From Mesorhizobium sp. WSM3626 (GTDB lineage Bacteria > Pseudomonadota > Alphaproteobacteria > Rhizobiales > Rhizobiaceae), in assembly GCF_000513935.1 (NCBI RefSeq), contig NZ_AZUY01000023.1, forward strand, positions 326-64,325: a DNA stretch of 64,000 nt, written 5' to 3'. Positions 24,543 through 33,100 of the stretch are shown here, one piece after another. The translations under genes and the position numbers were made by a program. The notes beneath the pieces are model-generated. The model was not told where the DNA came from, did no database searches, and saw nothing but the letters and a program-made list of their open reading frames with translations. Positions within the stretch are counted from its first letter, which is position 1. Every line of letters starts with the position of its first letter.

Positions 24543-25730
24543 CTACCTCTCCACCAGCGCCATTCTGGCGTTGACCACGTTCATGACAGCCGAGGTCACA
24601 AGGCTGAGTATGAGATAGGCGATCATCATGATCAGCACGCCTTCGACCGCCTGCCCGGTTTGGTTCAGAACCGTGCCGGCTGTCGCCGTCAGGTCGGGAT
24701 AACCGATGGCGATCGCCAGCGAGGAGTTCTTGGTCAGGTTGAGATACTGGCTGGTCAGCGGTGGGATCACGATGCGCATGGCCTGCGGCACCACGACCAG
24801 CCGCAAGATCGACCCGGATCGCAGGCCAAGTGCCGCCGCCGCCTCGGTCTGGCCCTTGCTGACGCCCCTGATGCCGGCGCGCACGATTTCGGCGATGAAG
24901 GCCGCCGTGTAGCAGGACAGCGCCAGATAGAGCGACAGGAATTCCGGCTTGACCTGGAAGCCGCCGGTCAGGTTGAAGGTTGACTGTTTCGGCAAATCAA
25001 AGCTCAGCGGAAAGCCGCTCAGCACATAAGCGAGCAGCGGCAGGCCGACGATCAGCGCGGCGGACGTCCAGAACACCGGAAATTGCTGGCCTGTCGCCAT
25101 CTGCCGCTGACGCGCCTTCCGGGCGACGAACCAGGACATGGCGATGCCCACCACAAGGGCGACCAGGATCAGCCAGGAGCCGTCGCCCCAGACTGGGCGG
25201 GGAAAATAGAAGCCGCGCTGGTTGAGGAAGGAGCCGAAAGGCAGATGATAGGAGTCGCGCGGCGGCGGCAGTACGGCGAGCACGCCGGAATACCAGAAGA
25301 AGATGACCAGCAGCGGCGGGATGTTGCGGAAAATCTCGACATAGACCGTGCAGATCTTCTGGATCAGCCAATTCTGCGACAGGCGGCCGATGCCGATGAC
25401 GAAGCCGATGATGGTGGCGGTGATGATGCCGGCGGCGGCAACGATGATGGTGTTGATCAGGCCGACGATGATGGCGCGGCCATAGGTCGAGTCCGACGTA
25501 TAGGCGATCGGCGTGTCCGATATGTCGAATCCGGCGCGCCCCTTGAGGAAGCCGAAGCCGGAGGCGATGTGCAGGCGATGCAGATTGTCGATGACGTTCT
25601 GCACGATCCACCAGATGGAGCCGAACAACAAGACGACGACCAGCGTCTGGAAGAAGAGACTGCGTATTCTCGGATCATTGACGAAGGAGCCGCGGCTCGG
25701 CTCCTCGCGTAGGATTTCCTGCGATGCCAT
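24543..25730 (-). CDS. aapQ: General L-amino acid ABC transporter permease AapQ
   Basis: The protein has 395 residues with about eight membrane helices. Recognisable parts are [20 protein letters not shown], the long periplasmic loop with [20 protein letters not shown], and the EAA loop [20 protein letters not shown]. It is the partner of AapM. A 26-base perfect hairpin (25755-25780) separates it from aapJ and probably lowers permease expression relative to binding protein. Confidence 0.95.
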   Translation of the reverse strand: MASQEILREEPSRGSFVNDPRIRSLFFQTLVVVLLFGSIWWIVQNVIDNLHRLHIASGFGFLKGRAGFDISDTPIAYTSDSTYGRAIIVGLINTIIVAAAGIITATIIGFVIGIGRLSQNWLIQKICTVYVEIFRNIPPLLVIFFWYSGVLAVLPPPRDSYHLPFGSFLNQRGFYFPRPVWGDGSWLILVALVVGIAMSWFVARKARQRQMATGQQFPVFWTSAALIVGLPLLAYVLSGFPLSFDLPKQSTFNLTGGFQVKPEFLSLYLALSCYTAAFIAEIVRAGIRGVSKGQTEAAAALGLRSGSILRLVVVPQAMRIVIPPLTSQYLNLTKNSSLAIAIGYPDLTATAGTVLNQTGQAVEGVLIMMIAYLILSLVTSAVMNVVNARMALVER

Positions 25731-25754
25731 GTCACGTCCCCTGTGAAAGAGAAA

Positions 25755-25780
25755 CCGGAAGGCAGGTGCCTGCCTTCCGG
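25755..25780 (-). promoter_or_regulatory. Intercistronic hairpin between aapJ and aapQ
   Basis: CCGGAAGGCAGG and CCTGCCTTCCGG (12 bp each, perfect) are separated by TG and not followed by a T tract on the minus strand. It sits in the 62-base gap after the binding-protein gene, the usual place for an mRNA-stabilising or partly terminating structure. Confidence 0.75.
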
Positions 25781-25792
25781 ATCACATTTCGA

Positions 25793-26821
25793 TCAGCGGA
25801 TCGGCGGCGCGTATTGCAGGCCACCCTTGGTCCACAGCGCATTGATGCCGCGGGCGATCTTGAGCGGGCTGCCCGAGCCGACATTGCGGTCGAACATTTC
25901 GCCGTAATTGCCGACAGCCTTGACGATGTTGACGACCCAGTCGTTGGAGACGCCGAGATCGGTGCCGATCTTGGTATCGGCTTCCTGGCCGAGCACACGC
26001 TTGATCTCCGGGCTGGCGGAGTTCTTCATCTCGTCGACATTGGCCTTGGTGATGCCGAGTTCCTCGGCATCGAGCAGAGCGAAATAGGTCCACTTGACGA
26101 TGTGATACCACTGGTCGTCGCCCTGGCGAACGGCAGGTCCGAGCGGCTCTTTCGAGATGATCTCGGGCAGCACGACGTGATCGGCAGGCGAGCCGAGCGT
26201 CAAGCGAATGCCGTAAAGGCCCGACTGGTCGGTGGTGTAGACGTCGCAGCGGCCGGCATCATAGGCGGCGTTGACCTCTTCCAGCTTCTCGAAGACGACC
26301 GGATTGTACTCCATCTTGTTCGCCTTGAAATAGTCGGCGAGGTTGAGCTCGGTGGTCGTGCCGCTCTGCACACAGACGGCGGCGCCCGAAAGCTGCAGCG
26401 CCGAATTGACGCCCGGCAGCTTCTTGGCGTTGATCATGAAGCCCTGGCCGTCATAGTAGGTCGTGCCGATGAAATTCAGGCCGAGCGCGGTGTCGCGGTT
26501 GATCGTCCAGGTGGTGTTGCGCGACAGGATGTCGACCTCGCCGGACTGCAGCGCGGTAAAGCGCTCCTTGGCGCTGAGCGGCGTGAACTTGACCTTGGTG
26601 CCGTCACCGAAGACGGCGGCGGCAACCGCGCGGCAGAAATCGGCGTCGATGCCTTGCCAGTCGCCCTTGTCGTCCGGCGCGGAGAAGCCGGCCAGACCGG
26701 TCGAGACGCCGCACTGGATGAAGCCCTTCGCCTTGACGGTGTCGAGCGTGCCTGCCGACGCGGCCGACGCCATCAGTCCGAGCGTGGCGACGCCAAGAAT
26801 GCCGATAGCAATGTGTTTCAT
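25793..26821 (-). CDS. aapJ: General L-amino acid ABC transporter, substrate-binding protein
   Basis: The protein has 342 residues. The signal peptide is MKHIAIGILGVATLGLMASA, cleaved after ASA. The mature protein begins GTLDTVKAKGFIQCGVSTGL and continues with DFCRAVAAAVFGDGTKVKF, typical of AapJ. It delivers broad-range L-amino acids to AapQMP from the periplasm. The ATG at 26821 is chosen because it starts the signal peptide; upstream in-frame starts would add about 50 unrelated residues. It heads the operon; its promoter must lie in the long gap upstream. Confidence 0.96.
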   Translation of the reverse strand: MKHIAIGILGVATLGLMASAASAGTLDTVKAKGFIQCGVSTGLAGFSAPDDKGDWQGIDADFCRAVAAAVFGDGTKVKFTPLSAKERFTALQSGEVDILSRNTTWTINRDTALGLNFIGTTYYDGQGFMINAKKLPGVNSALQLSGAAVCVQSGTTTELNLADYFKANKMEYNPVVFEKLEEVNAAYDAGRCDVYTTDQSGLYGIRLTLGSPADHVVLPEIISKEPLGPAVRQGDDQWYHIVKWTYFALLDAEELGITKANVDEMKNSASPEIKRVLGQEADTKIGTDLGVSNDWVVNIVKAVGNYGEMFDRNVGSGSPLKIARGINALWTKGGLQYAPPIR

Positions 26822-27460
26822 AACCCACAGACCCTTTTCTGTTTTTTCAGGCAAAACCCTGATCTTTTTTCCCTTGTGAACGCAGCTCCCATCCCGGCCC
26901 ATTCCCGAAACCCCGCATCGCAAACCGACGCACCGCCTCCCATTCACGAACAGCATCGAAGGCGATAATTCCCGTGAGGTCAAGGAAAATGACCGAATTG
27001 CAACGGGTTTGAAAATCGATTGCCTGAAATGCCTGAATTGCAGACAGATGCGCCCGCGATTTAGTCAGAAGCGCAAATTTACTCGGCAAAGCTCATTTGA
27101 CGCGGATGTGACCCGGTGCTGTAAAATCCGTTCCGGGCTATACCTTAGCGTTACTGCCCTCAGCACGAAATGCATTGACGTTGCGTAATAGCCTTCGGCC
27201 GACGATACCCCATGATTGCCGGTCAATATTGCTTGTGGACAAAGTTGGCGCGCACTCTCAAAGCGCCGGAAAGATGAGAAAGGCGCCGACCGCAACCATC
27301 AATGCACCGGGGACCCGCGGGATCAATTGCCCAGTCGGAACCACCTTCTCCGGACCCGGGAATTGGCATATTCGAAGTCCATTCCTGGCGGACAGTGGGC
27401 TGTTGCACGGCCTACGACGCCGCACTATGGCTAGCGCCTTGTCAAACAAGGCGACCAAGA
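26822..27460. other. Long divergent intergenic region aapJ-metC
   Basis: 639 bases with no supported gene. It holds the divergent promoters of aapJ and metC. I looked for a sigma-54 motif (TGGCAC-N5-TTGC) for aapJ and found none convincing. TCAGG-CAAAAC-CCTGA with a following T run at 26847-26870 is a small hairpin in the aapJ leader. Short open frames here have no family resemblance. Confidence 0.5.
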
Positions 27461-28648
27461 ATGGCGAAAGACGGCAGCGAGCAGGGTTCCGGCAAGGTGG
27501 GCATCAACACACGGCTTGCCCATTCGGGCAACAACCCGCACGACTATTTCGGCTTCGTCAATCCGCCGGTGGTGCATGCCTCGACCGTGCTGTACCCCAA
27601 TGCCGCCGCGATGGCCGCTCGCAACCAGAAATACACCTACGGCACGCGCGGCACACCGACGACCGATGCCCTTGCACTGGCGATCGATGCGCTGGAGGGA
27701 TCCGCCGGCACCATCGTGGTGCCATCGGGCCTCGCAGCGGTAACCATTCCGCTGCTCGCCTTCGTATCGGCGGGCGACCATCTGCTGATCGTCGATTCCG
27801 TCTATCACCCCACGAGAAACTTCGCCGACACGATGCTGAAGCGGTTGGGCGTCGAGGTCGAGTATTATGCTCCCAATGTCGGCGCCGGCATCGCGGCTTT
27901 GATCAAGCCGAACACCAAAGTGGTGTTCACCGAATCGCCGGCCTCCAATACGTTCGAGGTGCAGGATATCCCGGCAATCGCCAAGGCGGCGCATGCGGCT
28001 GGCGCCATCGTGATGATGGACAACACCTGGGCGACGCCGCTCTATTTCCGGCCGCTCGACCATGGCGTCGACATCTCGATCCACGCGGCGACGAAATATC
28101 CGGCCGGACATTCGGACGTGCTGCTCGGCACGGTCTCGGCCACTGAGGCCTGTTGGAAGCAGCTCTACGAGAGCTTTTGCACGCTTGGCTGCTGTGCGGG
28201 CCCCGACGATGTCTATCAGGTGCTGCGCGGCCTGCGCACAATGGGCGTGCGGCTCGAGCATCATCAGCGCAGCGCACTCGCCATCGCGTCGTGGCTCGAA
28301 GGCCAGAAGGGCGTGGCGCGCGTGCTCCACCCTGCCCTTCCCAGCCATCCGGATCACGCCCTATGGAAACGCGACTTCTGCGGTTCGAGCGGCATCTTTT
28401 CCATCGTGCTTGCCGGCGGCGGCCAGAAGGAGCAGCACGCTTTCCTGGACGCGCTGCAGATCTTCGGCCTCGGCTACTCCTGGGGCGGCTATGAGAGCCT
28501 CGCTGTGCCTGTCTGGCTTGGCGACCGCGTCGTTGCGAAAGGCCCATACGAAGGTCCGTTGATCCGCCTGCAGATCGGCCTCGAGGATGTCGACGACTTG
28601 AAAGCCGACATCCTGCGCGGACTTACGGCGGCGGCACGCACGGGCTGA
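27461..28648 (+). CDS. metC: Cystathionine beta-lyase
   Basis: The protein has 395 residues of the PLP-dependent Cys/Met metabolism family. The cofactor lysine is in SIHAATKYPAGHSD, the active-site regions are KYTYGTRGTPTTDALALAID and MMDNTWATPLYF, and the C-terminus has YSWGGYESLAVP. It converts cystathionine to homocysteine, pyruvate and ammonia in methionine synthesis. The ATG at 27461 follows AAGGCGACCAAGA; a longer frame from 27302 would add 53 Cys/Pro-rich residues that do not fit the family. Confidence 0.92.
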   Translation: MAKDGSEQGSGKVGINTRLAHSGNNPHDYFGFVNPPVVHASTVLYPNAAAMAARNQKYTYGTRGTPTTDALALAIDALEGSAGTIVVPSGLAAVTIPLLAFVSAGDHLLIVDSVYHPTRNFADTMLKRLGVEVEYYAPNVGAGIAALIKPNTKVVFTESPASNTFEVQDIPAIAKAAHAAGAIVMMDNTWATPLYFRPLDHGVDISIHAATKYPAGHSDVLLGTVSATEACWKQLYESFCTLGCCAGPDDVYQVLRGLRTMGVRLEHHQRSALAIASWLEGQKGVARVLHPALPSHPDHALWKRDFCGSSGIFSIVLAGGGQKEQHAFLDALQIFGLGYSWGGYESLAVPVWLGDRVVAKGPYEGPLIRLQIGLEDVDDLKADILRGLTAAARTG

Positions 28649-28855
28649 CGTCAAACAGACTCGGCAAAGGGCCGCAAGCCCTTGACGCTGATGACAAAGC
28701 GGGAGCCGCAGCCAGCACTCCGGCGAAAGCCGGCGCGCAATATTATTCTCCTGCGCCGTGACTTTACGGATTTGTTTGACTTTCAAATCGGCGAATTCGG
28801 CCGCATTGCGCGCCGCACGCATCCTCGACAGATCCATTCCTCGCAAAGTTTCTCA

Positions 28856-29935
28856 ATGGCCTTTCGTCTTTTTGTCCCCATCCTCGCCGGCGCGACGCTG
28901 CGTGAACGCATCCTGGCGTGCATCGGCGCCACGATCGGCATCGCTCTGACCGGCGTGATCAGCGGGCTGGCGATGGGCGGCGGCCCGCATGTGGCCCTGC
29001 TGGTGGCGCCGATGGGCGCATCCGCCGTGCTTCTGTTCGCTGTGCCCGCGAGCCCGTTGGCGCAGCCCTGGTCGATCATCGGCGGCAACTCCATATCGGC
29101 GCTGGTCGGCGTGACCGTCGCGCATTTCATCCATGATCCGGTGATGGCCTCGGGCCTCGCGGTGGCATTGGCCATCGCCGCGATGTCGTTCACGCGCTGC
29201 CTGCATCCGCCAGGCGGCGCCGCCGCGCTGACGGCGGTGCTCGGTGGGCCGGCCGTCATCAGCGCGGGCTTCCTGTTCCCGTTCGTGCCGGTGGCCCTGA
29301 ATTCGACCATCCTGGTGGCGCTGGGTTACCTTTTCCACAAGCTGGCGCGGCGCAACTACCCGCATGTCGTGGCACCGGCCGCCAACAGCCACGGTACCGC
29401 CGATCCCCCGGCTCAGCAGCGCGCCGGTTTCCGGTCCGAGGACATCGACGCGGCGCTGACGGCGCTCGACGAGACCTTCGATATCGACCGCGACGACCTC
29501 GAACGGCTGCTGCGACAGGTCGAATTGCAGGCCATGGTGCGGTCGCACCGGACGCTGCTGTGCAAGGACATCATGTCGCGCGACGTGGTTTCGGTGCCCG
29601 AACAGGCCACCGCCGACGAGGCACGCCGGCAACTGCTCGATCACAATATCCGCACCTTGCCGGTGGTCGATGCCGAAGCAAGGCTGGTTGGCGCCGTCGG
29701 CCTACGCGAGCTGACGAAAGCCGTCGACACGGTGAAGAGCGTGATGGCAAAAGCCGGCACCGCCTCGCCCGAGACGCCGGCGATGAGCCTGCTTCCGGCG
29801 CTGACCGACGGCCGCAGCCATGCCGTGGTGATCGTCGACGGCGAGCGGCGCATTCTCGGCCTGATCACGCAGACCGACCTGCTGGCGGCCGCCGCACGCG
29901 TGCAGACAGCAGACAAAGGATTGGCGGCGGCCTAG
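28856..29935 (+). CDS. HPP family membrane protein with C-terminal CBS domain pair
   Basis: The protein has 359 residues from the ATG at 28856. The N-terminal half is a four-helix HPP domain named for its HPP motif, here FTRCLHPPGGAAALTAVLGG, with VAPMGASAVLLFAVPASPLA. The C-terminal half has two CBS motifs (CKDIMSRDVVSVPEQATADE and ITQTDLLAAA), which usually sense adenine nucleotides. HPP proteins have been linked to nitrite transport in plastids and cyanobacteria, but the cargo of the CBS-fused bacterial type is not established. A hairpin (29946-29966) follows the stop. Confidence 0.87.
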   Translation: MAFRLFVPILAGATLRERILACIGATIGIALTGVISGLAMGGGPHVALLVAPMGASAVLLFAVPASPLAQPWSIIGGNSISALVGVTVAHFIHDPVMASGLAVALAIAAMSFTRCLHPPGGAAALTAVLGGPAVISAGFLFPFVPVALNSTILVALGYLFHKLARRNYPHVVAPAANSHGTADPPAQQRAGFRSEDIDAALTALDETFDIDRDDLERLLRQVELQAMVRSHRTLLCKDIMSRDVVSVPEQATADEARRQLLDHNIRTLPVVDAEARLVGAVGLRELTKAVDTVKSVMAKAGTASPETPAMSLLPALTDGRSHAVVIVDGERRILGLITQTDLLAAAARVQTADKGLAAA

Positions 29936-29945
29936 AATAGTGGGC

Positions 29946-29992
29946 CCCGGATCCCGCTGATCCGGGAACCTTTTGCCGGCAGGCGCATCCAA
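29946..29992 (+). promoter_or_regulatory. Hairpin plus ECF-type promoter upstream of sigma factor gene
   Basis: GGGAAC (29964-29969), a 15-base spacer and GCATCCAA (29985-29992) form a promoter-like pair found again at 30767-30795 before the next operon. The first three bases of GGGAAC are also the end of a perfect hairpin, CCCGGATC-CCGCT-GATCCGGG (29946-29966), that may terminate the HPP transcript. The sharing suggests the sigma factor recognises its own promoter. Confidence 0.65.
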
Positions 29993-30063
29993 CGTGCAGT
30001 CAAGCGCATGTTCGAAGAAGGCGCCTGTTCGAAGGGGCGCCTGTTCGGGGAGATCCGGTCGCG

Positions 30064-30750
30064 ATGAGCAAGCTCGCAACGCCCGCCACGGCACCCATGG
30101 TTGCCGAAAGCCTTTCCGGCGACATGCTGCTCGTCCACAAGGCGCAGGCGCGCGAGCCGAATGCTTTTCGCGCCATCATGAAAATACACAACCAGAGGCT
30201 CTACCGCATCGCGCGCGGCATTCTGCGCAACGACGCCGAAGCCGAGGATGTTGTCCAGGAGGCCTATGTCAGCGCCTTCGCCAGCCTGGCGGCATTTCGC
30301 GGCGAATCCACGCTCGCCACCTGGCTGTCGCGCATCGTCATCAACGAAGCGCTTGGCCGCCTGCGCAAGAAGCGTCGCACAGTGGATATGCCTGACAATC
30401 CGGAAGCGCAAATCATCCGGTTTCCCCTCAATTCCAACGACGATCCGGAGCGCGCGATGGCGCAGCGGCAGATTCTCGCACTTGTCGAACGAGCGACCGA
30501 CAACTTGCCCGACATTTACCGCATGGTCTTCGTCGCCCGCGTCATCGAGGGCCTGAGCATGGAAGAAACCGCCGATTTGCTTGGCGTGCGGCCGGAGACC
30601 GTCAAGACGAGACTGCACCGGGCCCGTGTCCTGCTACGCAAGGCGCTGGACGATGAAATCGGCCCTGTGCTGCTCGATGCCTTCCCGTTCGCCGGGCGGC
30701 GCTGCGAGCGACTGACCCGGGCGGTGATGGAACGGCTGGGTTTCGAATGA
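30064..30750 (+). CDS. RNA polymerase sigma factor, ECF subfamily
   Basis: The protein has 228 residues. Sigma region 2 includes GILRNDAEAEDVVQEAYVSA and FRGESTLATWLSRIVINEAL, and region 4 includes LNLPD-like NLPDIYRMVFVARVIEG with the HTH LSMEETADLLGVRPETVKTR. There is no adjacent anti-sigma gene; instead a DUF4142-cupredoxin operon follows on the same strand with the same promoter-like motif. The start at 30064 is the first ATG; a 20-residue leader precedes region 2. It likely controls envelope or metal/oxidative stress genes, by context. Confidence 0.9.
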   Translation: MSKLATPATAPMVAESLSGDMLLVHKAQAREPNAFRAIMKIHNQRLYRIARGILRNDAEAEDVVQEAYVSAFASLAAFRGESTLATWLSRIVINEALGRLRKKRRTVDMPDNPEAQIIRFPLNSNDDPERAMAQRQILALVERATDNLPDIYRMVFVARVIEGLSMEETADLLGVRPETVKTRLHRARVLLRKALDDEIGPVLLDAFPFAGRRCERLTRAVMERLGFE

Positions 30751-30766
30751 TGCGGTCCTGATTTCC

Positions 30767-30795
30767 GGGAACGTTTCTCTCCGCCCCGCATCCAA
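30767..30795 (+). promoter_or_regulatory. ECF-type promoter upstream of DUF4142-cupredoxin operon
   Basis: GGGAAC (30767-30772), a 15-base spacer and GCATCCAA (30788-30795) match the element at 29964-29992 in both boxes and in spacing. The DUF4142 ATG is 61 bases downstream. Confidence 0.7.
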
Positions 30796-30856
30796 TGAGC
30801 GTCAACTGAAAGATTTGAGCCCGGCACCTCTTCGCGGCCGGGCCAAGGAGGATACC

Positions 30857-31381
30857 ATGTTCACCCGATATACCGTTGCCCTTGCCGCCCTGCTTCTCGT
30901 CGGCGCCGCCCCGGTCTCGCAAGCCGCCGACAAGCCGACCGACCCGCAGATCGCCCATATCGCCTATACGGCAGGCGTCCTCGACATCGAGGCTGCCAAG
31001 CAGGCGATCAAGACATCGAAGAACAAGGAGGTCGTCGATTTCGCCAAGGACATGGAGCGCGACCACGAAGCGGTGAACAAGCAGGCGCTTGACCTCGTCA
31101 AGAAGCTCAAGGTGAAGCCCGAGGACAACGCCACCAGCCAGGCGCTGACGAAGGCAGCGAAAGAGGAACGCGCCAAGCTCGCCAAGCTGAAAGGCGCGGC
31201 CTTCGACAAGGCCTATATCGAAAACGAGGTCGCTTATCACAAGCAGGTCGATGGCGCGCTCGAAACCCTGCTCATTCCCTCGGCCAGCAATGCCGAGCTG
31301 AAGAGCCTGCTCGAGACCGGCCTCAAGATCTTCCAGGGCCACGAGCAGCATGCCGAACACGTCGCCGGCATGCTGAAATGA
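30857..31381 (+). CDS. DUF4142 domain periplasmic protein
   Basis: The protein has 174 residues. A signal peptide (TVALAALLLVGAAPVSQAAD) is followed by a helical, ferritin-like DUF4142 domain: AYTAGVLDIEAAKQAIKTSK, FAKDMERDHEAVNKQALDLV, and the C-terminal IFQGHEQHAEHVAGMLK. The paired His/Glu positions suggest metal binding, but no activity is established for the family. The ATG at 30857 follows AAGGAGGATACC. Its TGA overlaps the start of the cupredoxin gene by four bases (ATGA), so the two are co-translated. Confidence 0.9.
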   Translation: MFTRYTVALAALLLVGAAPVSQAADKPTDPQIAHIAYTAGVLDIEAAKQAIKTSKNKEVVDFAKDMERDHEAVNKQALDLVKKLKVKPEDNATSQALTKAAKEERAKLAKLKGAAFDKAYIENEVAYHKQVDGALETLLIPSASNAELKSLLETGLKIFQGHEQHAEHVAGMLK

Positions 31382-31701
31382 AAGCGGGCGCCTTGGATCA
31401 ACTGGCGTGGCTGGCAATGCTGGCGCTGACCTTTGCGGCGGCGCCGGCGACGGCCGCAACCATCCAGGTGACGATCGACAGGCTCGTCTATTCGCCGGCA
31501 AGCCTCCAGGCCAAAGTCGGCGACACGATCGAATGGGTGAACAAGGACGTGGTCGCCCACACGGCTACCGTGAAGGGTGGCTGGGACGTGATGATCCCGC
31601 CGAAATCCAAGGGACAAGTGACCCTCAAGACAGCGGGCGCGGTGGATTATTTCTGCCGCTTCCATCCGAACATGAAGGGCCATCTCGATGTGGCGCCCTG
31701 A
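31378..31701 (+). CDS. Cupredoxin/plastocyanin-like periplasmic protein
   Basis: The protein has 107 residues. A signal peptide (LAMLALTFAAAPATA) precedes a single cupredoxin domain. The type 1 copper ligands are all visible: His61 (VVAHTATV), then Cys93, His96 and Met99 in FCRFHPNMKG. Such proteins carry electrons in the periplasm or bind copper. ATGA overlap with the DUF4142 gene makes them one unit, controlled by the ECF-type promoter at 30767. A role in copper or redox stress is inferred from this combination. Confidence 0.9.
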   Translation: MKAGALDQLAWLAMLALTFAAAPATAATIQVTIDRLVYSPASLQAKVGDTIEWVNKDVVAHTATVKGGWDVMIPPKSKGQVTLKTAGAVDYFCRFHPNMKGHLDVAP

Positions 31702-31723
31702 ACCGGTCCAGCCGCAGGACCGG

Positions 31724-32950
31724 TCAGGACATCATAGCCAGCCATGCAGTGCCGAACGCGAGCGTGATCAGCGTCAGCGGCAGCCCGACCTTGAAGAAGG
31801 CACCGAAAGACAACGGTGTGCCTGCCGATTTGGATTGTTCGGCGACGATCAGGTTGGCGACCGAGCCGAGCAAGGTGAAGTTGCCGGCCAGCGTCGAACT
31901 CATGGCCACCACCAGCCAGGCGCGCTCGGGGTTCTCCAGGCCGGGGATAAATGGCCTGAGCGCCAGCACGGCCGGAACATTGCTCATGATGTTGGACAAC
32001 ACCGCGGTGAAACCCGACAGCCTCCAGACATCGTCGAGCCCGATGTTCTTGGCCGAGGCGATCATGTCTGATGTCAGCAGCGTCTTTTCCGCGCCCGCAA
32101 CCACCACGAACAGACCCGCGAACATGAACAGCAGCGGTCCGTCGATCTCGCGGTAGATGCGCGATGGCTTGATGGCGCGGGTGAGCAGCAGAATGGCCCC
32201 GCCAATGAGCGCCGCCTTGGCTACGGGAACACCGGCGAAGAAGGCGATCGCCAATCCGATGCAGACGACCACCGCCTTGAGCACCTGACCGCGATGCATG
32301 CGGCCGCGCGAGATGTGTGGGGTCAGTTCGCCGTTGCGGGTGAATTCGGCGCGATAGACGATGCGCACAATGACGATAACGGCGACAAGGCCAAACAAGG
32401 CCACCGGCGCGAGCGCCGCCGAAAAGGCCGGATAGGAAATGCCAGATAGCGCGCCGATGACCATGTTCTGCGGATTGCCGGTGATGGTGGCGACGCTGCC
32501 GCAGTTCGAAGCGGTGGCGGTGGCGATCAGATAGGGGATGGGGTTGCGGTTGATGACGCGGGTGACGTGGACGACGATCGGCGCCATGACCAGGCAGATG
32601 GCGTCGTTGACCAGGAAGGCCGACAGCACGCCGGTCAGGAGCGTCACCATCACCAGGAGCATGAACGGCGCATGCGCGTGCTCGATGGCGATTGCGCCGA
32701 GACCGCGAAAGGCGCCCGATACCTTCAGATGCGCCACCACGATCATCATGCCGAGCAGAAGCGTGATGGTGTCGAAATTGATGGCGCGATAGGCGTCTTC
32801 CATGCTGAGCGCGCCGATGGCGATCATCGCCGCGCCGCCAAGCAGCGCAATGCCTGCCCGGTCAAGCCGCAGGCCAGGTATTCGGCCGATGGCCACTCCG
32901 GCATAGGTGAGGACCAGGATCAGCAGTGCCGCGGCGCCTGTCAATGTCAT
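31724..32950 (-). CDS. Ion transporter superfamily permease (ArsB/CitMHS/SLC13 type)
   Basis: The protein has 408 residues with about ten to eleven membrane helices. Family features are LLTGVLSAFLVNDAICLVMA, ATASNCGSVATITGNPQNM and VLSNIMSNVPAVLALRPFIP. The paired NDA and SNVP segments are the re-entrant hairpins of the ArsB/DASS ion transporter fold. Cargo could be arsenite, a dicarboxylate or Na+/H+; no ars genes are adjacent, so arsenite is not favoured. It converges with the cupredoxin gene. Confidence 0.85.
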   Translation of the reverse strand: MTLTGAAALLILVLTYAGVAIGRIPGLRLDRAGIALLGGAAMIAIGALSMEDAYRAINFDTITLLLGMMIVVAHLKVSGAFRGLGAIAIEHAHAPFMLLVMVTLLTGVLSAFLVNDAICLVMAPIVVHVTRVINRNPIPYLIATATASNCGSVATITGNPQNMVIGALSGISYPAFSAALAPVALFGLVAVIVIVRIVYRAEFTRNGELTPHISRGRMHRGQVLKAVVVCIGLAIAFFAGVPVAKAALIGGAILLLTRAIKPSRIYREIDGPLLFMFAGLFVVVAGAEKTLLTSDMIASAKNIGLDDVWRLSGFTAVLSNIMSNVPAVLALRPFIPGLENPERAWLVVAMSSTLAGNFTLLGSVANLIVAEQSKSAGTPLSFGAFFKVGLPLTLITLAFGTAWLAMMS

Positions 32951-33100
32951 CGGTAGAAGCCCTGCTCGATCTGTCCGCGCACCGATGCCGGCCGCCCGCG
33001 ATTCACGTGATCCCAGCTTTAGCGCGATGTCGGGATTGATGCCAAACGGCTACGTGGACTATTGGCGGAGAATATCTGAAGGCCGATGGCGCGGGTGCCG

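Noticed and set aside
26822-27460. Possible sigma-54 promoter or small RNA in the aapJ-metC gap
   Set aside because: No TGGC-N-GC pair with correct spacing was found, and the small hairpin there lacks supporting promoter signals.
27175-28146. A long plus-strand frame overlapping metC in another frame
   Set aside because: An Arg-rich shadow frame of the GC-rich metC gene; the metC frame itself has full PLP-enzyme motifs.
31724-32950. Arsenite pump ArsB identification of the ion transporter
   Set aside because: The fold fits the wider superfamily, but no arsR or arsC is nearby; a specific arsenical role cannot be supported.
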